Of a stretch of DNA of 64,000 nucleotides, positions 8,587 to 14,534 are shown piece by piece. Position 1 is the stretch's first letter. Every line of letters begins with the position of its first letter. The DNA comes from Hephaestia sp. MAHUQ-44 (lineage in GTDB: Bacteria; Pseudomonadota; Alphaproteobacteria; Sphingomonadales; Sphingomonadaceae). Under the pieces are notes generated by a model. The model was not told where the DNA came from. It saw only the letters and a program-made list of their open reading frames with translations, and did not search any database. The stretch lies in NCBI RefSeq assembly GCF_023806085.1, contig NZ_JAMSLX010000008.1, forward strand, positions 111,391 to 175,390, written 5' to 3'. Position numbers and translations under genes: made by a program.

Positions 8587-9456
8587 TTAATCGGTGAGGA
8601 CGCGCGCATCGCCATAGCCGCGCTTGGCCGCGCCGTCACGCGCGCTCGTCGCCGCCGCGCGCGTTTCATACGGGCCGAGGCGAACGCGGAAATAGCGGCC
8701 CGCGGGCTGGACGGTGCCGCCGAGCGTCCTGGCAACCCCGGCGGCGCGATCGCGGGTCGAGAAGGTCGCGACCTGTACCTGATACCGCCCCGTCGCCGCG
8801 GCAACGGCGGGCTTGGACGCCGGTGTCGGTGTTGACGGCTTGACGACAGGTGGCACGGGTTTCGCTACGGCGGCGGGCTTGGGTATCGATGGCTTGGGCA
8901 CGGGGGGCTTGTCGGTCGGCGGTTTGGCCACCGGCGCCACCGCAATCGCGGGCGGCGCAATCTTTTTCGCGTCGAGCATCGTGCGCAGCCCGGTGAGCAG
9001 CACCGGCGGCGCATCCATCCGCACCGATGCGGGGTGCCCGGCGCGGAGCGCGGCCACATCGACCGCGGGCGGATCGACCTGCCGCACGCGTACCGCCGCG
9101 CGATCGCCGCTGACGCCCAGCAACTGCGCGGCACCGGGCGACAGCGTCAGCACATGCCCGACAGCGACGGGGGCGGTGCCGCCAATCGCGACGAGGATCG
9201 TCTTGCCGCTATCGATCGCGGTCACTTCGGCGAAGCTGCCGGCGGCAAGCGCGGGCGACGCGGCCGAGATCGCGCCCGAGGCGTCCGCCCCGATCGCGGC
9301 ATAACCGACATCGTCATAGCTTTTGACCGTGCCCGAGGTGCCGGCGGGGCCGGTTGCCTGTACCCCCTCGGGCAAAGGCGGCGCCTTGTCCTGCGCGATC
9401 GCGACCGCCGGCGCTGCGATCAGCACCAGCGCGAGCGCCTTATTGTTCCACTGCAT
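8587..9456 (-). CDS. RlpA-like SPOR-domain protein with degenerate barrel
   Basis: A 289-residue exported protein. The signal peptide MQWNNKALALVLIAAPAVAIAQ is followed by a divergent double-psi beta-barrel. The pattern SAASPALAAGSFAEVTAIDSG mirrors the RlpA barrel, where one expects TAAHxTLPLxxxVxVTNLxNG. A proline- and lysine-rich linker follows, then a C-terminal SPOR domain (GRYQVQVATFSTRD to the end) that should bind denuded glycan at the septum. The catalytic acidic residues and DRGPF segment of active RlpA lytic transglycosylases are missing: where VxVNDRGPF is expected, VAIGGTAPV is seen. The gene overlaps the upstream transglycosylase by 17 bases and precedes dacC, a common rlpA-dacA arrangement. 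It probably acts as a septal scaffold and is not an enzyme. Confidence 0.75.
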   Translation of the reverse strand: MQWNNKALALVLIAAPAVAIAQDKAPPLPEGVQATGPAGTSGTVKSYDDVGYAAIGADASGAISAASPALAAGSFAEVTAIDSGKTILVAIGGTAPVAVGHVLTLSPGAAQLLGVSGDRAAVRVRQVDPPAVDVAALRAGHPASVRMDAPPVLLTGLRTMLDAKKIAPPAIAVAPVAKPPTDKPPVPKPSIPKPAAVAKPVPPVVKPSTPTPASKPAVAAATGRYQVQVATFSTRDRAAGVARTLGGTVQPAGRYFRVRLGPYETRAAATSARDGAAKRGYGDARVLTD

Positions 9457-10486
9457 CCGCCAACAGCCCCACCGATAACGCATAGAAATTCGAGCAATTG
9501 TAATCGAGAATGACACGGTAATTGCCGGTGAGCAAATAGGCCGTGGCGCCGGGGCCATCGGGTTCGAGCAGCGTCGCCATCATCTGCGGATCGGTGGGCC
9601 AGCCGCGCCCCTGCGGCACAAGGCCGAGCGCGCGCCACTCGGCGATCGTCTTCCACTGGCTGTGGCGCTCGAACACGCGCGGGCAGCGCGGCGAGACGGT
9701 GCGACCGACCAGCGCGGCGCGGTTGAGCCCGGCGGGGGTCGTCACCGCGAAGCCCCAGGGCTGGCCCTTGCGCCACCCGGCGTTGACGAAATAATTGGCG
9801 ATCGAGGCGAGCGTGTCGGCGTCGCTGTTCCAGATATCGATCCGGCCGTCGCCATCGCCGTCGCGCGCGAGCCGCAGGAAGACCGAGGGCAGGAATTGCG
9901 GCCCGCCGGTGGCGCCCGCCCAACTCCCCTTGAGCGAGGATGCGGGCACGCCGCTGTCGATCATCTTGAGCGCGGCGATGAACTCGCCCGAAAACAGCGC
10001 CCGTCGCCGCCCCTCATAGGCCAGCGTGGCCAGCGAGCGCGGCAGATCGAACCCGCCCATATAGCTGCCGTAATTGGTTTCATGCCCCCAGATCGCGACC
10101 ATGATCGATTCGGGCACGCCGCTTTCCGCCTCGATCCGCACGAGCTTGGAGCGATTGGCGAGATAGGCGCTGCGGCCACGCGTGATCCGCGCGGTATCGA
10201 CATGGCGCGCCTTGTACGGCGCGAACATCGGGATCGGCGCATTGGGATTGCCGCCGGGCTGAGCACGATCGAGTTCGATCACCCGCGGGTTCATCGTCAG
10301 ACCGGGGAAAACCGCGGCGATCGTCGCGCGGCTGACGCCGGCGGCCTCGGCCTCGGCGCGCAATGTTCCGAGATATTGCTGGAACCCGGCCTCGGTCTGC
10401 GCCGCCGCCGGGCCCGCCATGACGAGGCACGCGATCGCCGCCCCGCCCGCTGTGATCCAATTTGCTACGCTACGATACCCCCGCAT
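9440..10486 (-). CDS. mltB: Lytic murein transglycosylase, MltB family
   Basis: Cleaves the MurNAc-GlcNAc bond of peptidoglycan. The protein has 348 residues with a cleavable signal peptide (MRGYRSVANWITAGGAAIAC ending PAAAQ). The SLT-type catalytic glutamate is in IWGHETNYG, followed by YEGRRRALFSGEFIAALK and the GATGGPQFLPS and DGDGRIDIWNSDAD motifs of the MltB_2 group. No lipobox or C-terminal peptidoglycan-binding repeat is obvious. A longer frame with an extra 20 residues exists, but the ATG at 10486 gives a clean signal peptide. It is the first gene of the leftward peptidoglycan operon and lies next to the tRNA-Ser locus. Confidence 0.9.
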   Translation of the reverse strand: MRGYRSVANWITAGGAAIACLVMAGPAAAQTEAGFQQYLGTLRAEAEAAGVSRATIAAVFPGLTMNPRVIELDRAQPGGNPNAPIPMFAPYKARHVDTARITRGRSAYLANRSKLVRIEAESGVPESIMVAIWGHETNYGSYMGGFDLPRSLATLAYEGRRRALFSGEFIAALKMIDSGVPASSLKGSWAGATGGPQFLPSVFLRLARDGDGDGRIDIWNSDADTLASIANYFVNAGWRKGQPWGFAVTTPAGLNRAALVGRTVSPRCPRVFERHSQWKTIAEWRALGLVPQGRGWPTDPQMMATLLEPDGPGATAYLLTGNYRVILDYNCSNFYALSVGLLADAVEQ

Positions 10487-10580
10487 GGGAGGATTCTTGC
10501 CACATCCGGCCGCGAACATGAACCCCTGATATCCCGCCGCTTGCACAAATCAGCGCATCCGCCCTAAGGCGGCGACAGCT

Positions 10581-10620
10581 GGAAGAGTGTCCGAGTGGTT
10601 TAAGGAACTGGTCTTGAAAG
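10581..10620 (+). pseudogene. Duplicated 5' half of tRNA-Ser
   Basis: Thirty-nine bases here are identical to the first 39 bases of the intact tRNA-Ser at 10765, from the acceptor 5' strand through the D arm to just past the anticodon TGA. The sequence then diverges completely: no matching anticodon 3' stem, variable arm or CTCTTCC acceptor 3' strand follows. A weak T-arm-like GGTTAGAATCG lies about 50 bases on. It cannot fold as a tRNA and is best read as a remnant of a past integration or duplication at this locus. Confidence 0.8.
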
Positions 10621-10764
10621 CTAACGGGGGTTTCAGCGCTCGGCAGCGCGGACCGGCGAAAAAGGAGTGTGGTTAGAATCGCTTAGCGGTGGGTCGGGAA
10701 ATGGCTAAAGGTGAGCACAGCGCCGCCATCTAGCAGATTTCTAGCCGCGCCGCTGAATCGGTAT

Positions 10765-10854
10765 GGAAGAGTGTCCGAGTGGTTTAAGGAACTGGTCTTG
10801 AAAACCAGCGACGGGGCAACCCGTCCGTGGGTTCGAATCCCACCTCTTCCGCCA
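10765..10854 (+). tRNA. tRNA-Ser (anticodon TGA)
   Basis: A 90-base serine tRNA. The acceptor stem GGAAGAG pairs with CTCTTCC, followed by discriminator G and an encoded CCA. The anticodon arm CTGGT-CTTGAAA-ACCAG puts TGA at positions 34-36. A long variable arm is present, as in class II tRNAs, and the T arm holds GGTTCGAATCC. Its 3' end serves as the attachment site of the element that follows. Confidence 0.97.
10841..10854 (+). repeat. Attachment site (attL) in tRNA-Ser 3' end
   Basis: CACCTCTTCCGCCA, the end of the T arm plus the acceptor 3' strand of tRNA-Ser, recurs exactly at 19702-19715 in the same orientation. The copy at the tRNA keeps the gene functional. The other copy is not part of any tRNA. 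Confidence 0.85.
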
Positions 10855-10998
10855 TAAATTATTGATTTCGCTGGATAATTTCAAATAGCACCGCCTCATG
10901 CCCACTGCGATGCCCATTTTGAGAATGGATTGATCTGGACGGATTTGGGCAGATTTGGCCGCTTGAGCGGCGGTAGCCGCTTGTTATGACGGTGACTC

Positions 10999-11313
10999 TC
11001 AGGAGCTTGCCAGTCGTTCGCAATCCGACAGAGCGGCGAGCGCCCACACCGAATCTCCAATGGCCGGATGGCCTGTGGCCTGCAACCATTCTCGCGCCAT
11101 CGCATACTTGCATTGTAAAGTTAGGCTAGCCGCCACACCGTCATCTACGCGTTCCAGTTTGTACGCAAGGTGGACTCCGTCTTCCGCCGGTAGGCTGGCA
11201 ATCCTGAGCGCAATATCTTGGGAACTCTCGCCCGATGGAGTCGGCTGACCGTGCCGCTCGTGGAGTTCGGCGATAACGAATGCGGTAAGAAGTTGGCGAA
11301 ATGTGTCGGCCAT
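10999..11313 (-). CDS. Hypothetical protein of the integrated element
   Basis: A 104-residue soluble-looking protein, not recognised. An AAGGGG ribosome-binding sequence lies 6-7 bases before the ATG, which supports the start. The first half is helical (FRQLLTAFVIAELHERHG). No membrane segment, cysteine pair or nuclease motif is apparent. It lies closest to the tRNA end of the element, downstream of the five-gene leftward operon, and is separated from it by 75 bases. Base composition is moderate, somewhat below the chromosomal flanks. A role in the element's regulation or anti-phage function is possible but unsupported. Confidence 0.6.
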   Translation of the reverse strand: MADTFRQLLTAFVIAELHERHGQPTPSGESSQDIALRIASLPAEDGVHLAYKLERVDDGVAASLTLQCKYAMAREWLQATGHPAIGDSVWALAALSDCERLASS

Positions 11314-11388
11314 GCTCGTCCCCTTGGGGGTTCCATATCATGGCAAGCACATAGTCGCCAGCATTCGCGCCCGGCAGGCCGATCCCGA

Positions 11389-11775
11389 TTACGCCCCCAC
11401 GATCCGCGCCACCACGCGCTCGATCTCGACATGCTGGGCAACCGCGAGCGCGAAATCGGCGGCGGGCGTCCCGTCAGCGATCGCAGCGGCGATCATCTCC
11501 GCCGGCACGGCATGGGCGGCGCCGATGCGCTTGATCGCTTCCTCGCGCGACACGGGCGGCTGCGGGGCCGGTTTCGGCTTCGGCGCCGGTGAGGGCGTCG
11601 GAGCCGCCGTGACAGCGACAGGCGCGCGCTCGCCGGGTAGCGGGGCGCCGAGTCGCTTTAAGCGCAACGCGAAGGCGTCCACGTTCATCTTTGCATACGG
11701 GTCGCCATTCGCGGCTTCGGCGAGGAATTCGCGATGGCGTGCCATGTCGGCTGCGATGCGGGTTTCGGTGGTCAT
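11389..11775 (-). CDS. Hypothetical protein with Pro/Ala-Lys linker
   Basis: A protein of 128 residues from ATG 11775, or 142 from ATG 11817, which overlaps the upstream stop as ATGA. The shorter start has GAAAG about 8 bases upstream and gives a natural N-terminus MTTETRIAADMARHREFLAEA. A short helical N-terminal part is joined by a proline-rich linker (around residues 55-75, APTPSPAPKPKPAPQPP) to a C-terminal helical region SREEAIKRIGAAHAVPAEMIAAAIADG. No family is recognised. It is the last gene of the leftward operon with the tail-chaperone-like pair, so a virion- or helper-phage-related role can be imagined but is not shown. Confidence 0.6.
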   Translation of the reverse strand: MTTETRIAADMARHREFLAEAANGDPYAKMNVDAFALRLKRLGAPLPGERAPVAVTAAPTPSPAPKPKPAPQPPVSREEAIKRIGAAHAVPAEMIAAAIADGTPAADFALAVAQHVEIERVVARIVGA

Positions 11776-11813
11776 CGTGGTACTTTCATTGGAATTGATG
11801 ATGGAAGGCCGGG

Positions 11814-12044
11814 TCATGCCGGAAGCCGTGCCCACGCCGCCCGGATCGCATCACGATCGACCGGCGTGAACTGCGCAGCGACCTCGACTGGCACGCCACA
11901 GGCGCGGGCTAGCAGGGCGTCTTCGCCGGCATCGCCAAGCTCGATAATTTCGGCGAGAGGCGGCCGGCGCACGTGCACGGCGCGGATCAATTGGCCTGTG
12001 ATAGGCACGGTCACACCACCAAACTGGAGCGCAACCGCGCTCAC
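11814..12044 (-). CDS. Small protein resembling phage tail assembly chaperone, copy B
   Basis: A 76-residue protein. It begins with short beta-strands (VALQFGGVTVPIT), then IRAVHVRRPPLAEIIELGDAG, then a helix ending VEVAAQFTPVDRDAIRAAW. The order strand, RRP, helical body and final xD-R/D is like Phage_TAC_7-type tail assembly chaperones, but the match is by eye only. It aligns along most of its length with the neighbouring 12041-12319 product, with shared ALLxRAxGxP, AxQFxxxDRxxxxAA and similar spacing. The two are therefore tandem paralogues. The start overlaps the stop of the upstream copy by 4 bases. Confidence 0.62.
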   Translation of the reverse strand: MSAVALQFGGVTVPITGQLIRAVHVRRPPLAEIIELGDAGEDALLARACGVPVEVAAQFTPVDRDAIRAAWARLPA

Positions 12045-12319
12045 GCCGGCACCCGCGAACGCATAGGAACGATCGACTCCGCGTGCTCCATCGCCTCGCC
12101 AAGCGCTGCTTTCAGGCTTTCCCGGTCGGCCGACGAAAATTGCTTGGCGGTGCCGCGAGGCAGGCCGGCCGCGCGCTCTAACAGTGCATCGAGCCCGGCG
12201 TTGCGAAGTTCGTCAATTTCGGCATCGGACGGGCGGACGATCCACGCGGCCGAAATCGTGCGATCGCCGACCGTCAAGCCGTATTGAAACCGAACACGGG
12301 GCGGGCAGCGGGGTGTCAT
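12041..12319 (-). CDS. Small protein resembling phage tail assembly chaperone, copy A
   Basis: A 92-residue protein, paralogous to the gene at 11814-12044. Shared positions include the strand region FQYGLTVGDRTI, the RP pair in WIVRPSDAEIDEL, DALLERAAGLP and KQFSSADRESLKAAL. It has a longer C-terminal tail ending MRSRVPA. In phages such proteins coat the tape-measure protein and are normally encoded just upstream of it, usually as one gene with a frameshift extension. Here two separate copies lie in a satellite-like element with no tape measure. Alternatives are structural mimics or unrelated small regulators. ATGA overlaps join it to both neighbours. Confidence 0.62.
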   Translation of the reverse strand: MTPRCPPRVRFQYGLTVGDRTISAAWIVRPSDAEIDELRNAGLDALLERAAGLPRGTAKQFSSADRESLKAALGEAMEHAESIVPMRSRVPA

Positions 12320-12849
12320 GCGGCGGCCTTTGCGGACGCAAGCTTTTGATATTTTTCGCGCCCGCGCTCGAAGCGCCGCAGATCAGCCTCGGCGACCTTC
12401 CGCACTTCGGGGTCGTCGCTCAGGGCGCGCGCTTTGGCGAGTTTCTCGCGGTACGCCTGCCACGAACGACCCGTGTGCGGATATCGTCCGACTGCGGCGG
12501 CAATAAGCTCAATGTTGAGCTTGGAGTCGAGGTCATACTTGACGACCAATGCTTCCAACTCGGCGCGAAGTGCCGGGTCGAGTGTTTCAGGATTTGGCAC
12601 AGGCAAGAGCGAAAAGCCGAGGACACCTAGCCAAGCATCCGCAGTATTCAGGCCCGGAGTCGTGCTCGTGCGGGTAGCCTTCAAGGTGCAGGTCTGCACG
12701 CCGGAGCAGTACTCCATTTCCATATGGGTCACGCCCTGCTCGCGCATTTTGGTATAGATGAACTTCGCCACCGGATGGGCACGTTCGGGCACGGTAATTC
12801 GTGACGGACGCTTACTTCGCTTCGGCTCGTTCCAACGTTTTTGTTCCAT
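12316..12849 (-). CDS. HTH-like DNA-binding protein, first gene of leftward operon
   Basis: A 177-residue protein. The N-terminal 25 residues are strongly basic. A helical domain then begins at PVAKFIYTKMREQGVTHMEM and continues through SGVQTCTLKATRTSTTPGLN to ADAWLGVLGFSLLPV. This is the shape of an XRE-like helix-turn-helix: scaffold helix, turn, recognition helix, then a helix ending in an LG-hydrophobic motif, as seen in phage regulators of the wr..xPxlxNL type. The C-terminal half is charged and helical (RRFERGREKYQKLASAKAAA). It heads an operon with 4-base overlaps into the tail-chaperone-like pair. Repeated CTATTC motifs just upstream may be its own operator. Confidence 0.6.
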   Translation of the reverse strand: MEQKRWNEPKRSKRPSRITVPERAHPVAKFIYTKMREQGVTHMEMEYCSGVQTCTLKATRTSTTPGLNTADAWLGVLGFSLLPVPNPETLDPALRAELEALVVKYDLDSKLNIELIAAAVGRYPHTGRSWQAYREKLAKARALSDDPEVRKVAEADLRRFERGREKYQKLASAKAAA

Positions 12850-13188
12850 GCCGAATAGAGTAGGGTTTTCTATTCTTTCAGTCGGGACGGTTTCAATCGT
12901 TATGCCGTGTGACTTTCTATTCGGTCTCTTCGCGTTCGGCCTGAAAACAAGGACCCAAGTTCAAAATTTTTTGTAATTTTTTTTCAAAGAGATTTCCGAA
13001 TCTTGCTTTGATGGAAACAAGTTTGATATTTCCGATGTATCTAAACGGGGAATGCGCATTGTCCGAACCCGCGTGCGGCACCGCCGTGGGAGGACCCACG
13101 CTTTCTATGTAGGTTTTGCGGCGGGCGTGGGGTGGACATGCCGTCGCCGCTATGGTTCGTTTCGTAATCGAAACTCTGGGGATCATTG
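12850..13188. promoter_or_regulatory. Divergent AT-rich regulatory region with CTATTC repeats
   Basis: This 339-base gap lies between divergent transcription units. TTTCTATTC occurs at 12867-12875 and 12914-12922. CCGAATAG at 12851-12858 is the exact inverted partner of CTATTCGG at 12917-12924. Such spaced direct and inverted copies beside a putative HTH gene look like operator half-sites. The central part (about 12960-12995) is a run of T and A tracts. No convincing ORF or RNA gene was seen inside. Confidence 0.45.
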
Positions 13189-13491
13189 ATGTTTCTGCTA
13201 GCGCTCGCCGCATCAACAGCGAACATCGCTGATTGCGTTAAGGCCGTCCACACCCGCACCGATATCAAAACGCAATGCGCTGCCGCCCACGATCCTGAGG
13301 GCCTGTGGAACGGCAACATTGAACCGCCACCCTGCAGGGAGGCCAAGACGCTCGGCCGAGCCTTTGACAACTGGCCAGATGGCATCCCGCGCGACGTCGC
13401 AATGCGGCAGTTCGACGAGGCCGCGAAGCTCTGCGTAGATTATCGCGAGTCCGAATTACCCGGAACGGCCGTCGATCGACTTTGGAATTAG
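13189..13491 (+). CDS. Small exported hypothetical protein
   Basis: A 100-residue protein from ATG 13189 (a TTG immediately before it is the alternative). A short hydrophobic N-terminus MFLLALAASTA looks like a compact signal peptide. The remainder contains four cysteines (in ADCVK, TQCAAA, PPCRE and KLCVDY), consistent with disulfides in the periplasm. No family is recognised. It ends 9 bases before the DUF2939 gene and is probably co-transcribed with it. These two rightward genes are the best candidates for element cargo. Confidence 0.65.
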   Translation: MFLLALAASTANIADCVKAVHTRTDIKTQCAAAHDPEGLWNGNIEPPPCREAKTLGRAFDNWPDGIPRDVAMRQFDEAAKLCVDYRESELPGTAVDRLWN

Positions 13492-13500
13492 GAGGGGATT

Positions 13501-14052
13501 ATGCGGAAACGATGGATATTGGGCGGTGGCGCCTTGGCTCTAGCATTCGCCGTTGCCTATTTGGGGTCACCATTTTTGGCAATTCGCGACCTTAAGGCGG
13601 CGGCGCTGTCTGGCGAGGCTGATCGAATTGAGAAAAAAGTAGATTTTCCCGCCGTTCGCGAGAGTTTCAAATCTCAAGCCAATGCTGCGATGATCGCTAA
13701 TATGAAAAATGATCCTGAGATGGCGGATAATCCGTTCGCAGGGCTCGGAATAATGCTGGCTCCCGTCATCGTCGACAAGATGGTCGACGCCTATGTGACG
13801 CCGGATGGATTAGCAGCGATCATAAAAAATGGTCGGCTTGCGGAGCCCGGCGCTGAGTCCGACAAACGGGCCGAGAATATCGAATATAGCTCACACTATA
13901 CTGACCTCGATCGGTTCCGCGTCGATATTCGCTCCAAGGAGGTAGAAAAAACACCGGTTGGGCTATTGTTTGAGCGACGGGGACTGTTTTCGTGGAAGCT
14001 TGTGCGACTATATTTGCCAATAGACGAGTTGACCAATGAGCCCGCGAGTTAA
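13501..14052 (+). CDS. DUF2939 family membrane-anchored protein
   Basis: A 183-residue protein preceded by a strong AGGAGGGG ribosome-binding site 5 bases before the ATG. One N-terminal hydrophobic segment (ILGGGALALAFAVAYLGSPF) works as signal or anchor. It is followed by the DUF2939 hallmark: AIRDLKAAALSGEADRIEKKVDFPAVRESF, a long helical stretch, VDAYVTPDGLAAI, and a final strand pair with GLLFERRGLFSWKLVRLYLP. Function of the family is unknown; members are usually chromosomal in sphingomonads and xanthomonads. Codon use is clearly more AT-rich than in the flanking chromosome, which fits transfer with the element. Confidence 0.8.
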   Translation: MRKRWILGGGALALAFAVAYLGSPFLAIRDLKAAALSGEADRIEKKVDFPAVRESFKSQANAAMIANMKNDPEMADNPFAGLGIMLAPVIVDKMVDAYVTPDGLAAIIKNGRLAEPGAESDKRAENIEYSSHYTDLDRFRVDIRSKEVEKTPVGLLFERRGLFSWKLVRLYLPIDELTNEPAS

Positions 14053-14203
14053 TCCGTCTGCGCTTTCTGATATTCAATTGATGCCTTCAAGCCAGCCGCG
14101 TGCGTCCGCAGCGGCATCGCCAGCGCCGCCGGCACTCAGTTCGGCGGGCCATTTCGAGCCCGTACGAAAAGCGGTGTGATCGCGCCCTTGGGAGGTCCCA
14201 AAA

Positions 14204-14469
14204 CCTTTTTGACCTTTTTGACCCAAGGGGCCTGTAAAGGGACGGGGACACACGGAATTAAACCGTGCATGAAGGGGGGTCCCTAGTACAAAAAGGTCAT
14301 AAAGTATTTTTAGTAGAAAACTCTAGGATTCCTGCGGCTTTCAGGTCCGACTTTTTGCTCGGAACGCCGGGTCAAAAAGGGGTCATAAAGGGTCAGAAAG
14401 TCTGTTACCCGGCCGACCTTTTTGACCTTTTTGACTCCCTTTATGACCCACCCGGGAGTCAAAAAGTCC
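14204..14469. repeat. Iteron-like repeat array (CCTTTTTGACC family), possible origin
   Basis: At least nine copies of a 9-11 bp unit occur in both orientations. CCTTTTTGA stands in tandem at 14204-14221 and again at 14417-14434. Inverse copies are CAAAAAGG at 14289, GGTCAAAAAG at 14370, GGTCATAAAG at 14295 and 14381, GGTCAGAAAG at 14391, and GTCAAAAAGTCC at 14458. A CCCTTTATGACCC copy lies at 14437. The blocks at 14370-14400 and 14417-14449 are inverted to each other and could form a large cruciform. The array lies just downstream of the primase/helicase-like gene, as in replicon origins of satellites. It is not a CRISPR: units are too short and unevenly spaced. The surrounding 14053-14534 holds no convincing gene. 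Confidence 0.7.
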
Positions 14470-14534
14470 GCGTATTCCGGGCAAGAAAATGGGCCGGCAA
14501 AGCCGACCCCCTTTCTTCCAACTCGCTGCTCCGT

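Noticed and set aside
10581..10670. First tRNA-Ser-like copy as a functional tRNA
   Set aside because: The 3' half does not match and the acceptor and anticodon stems cannot be closed.
14204..14469. CRISPR array
   Set aside because: Repeats are 9-11 bases, in both orientations and partly in direct tandem, with no regular spacers and no cas genes.
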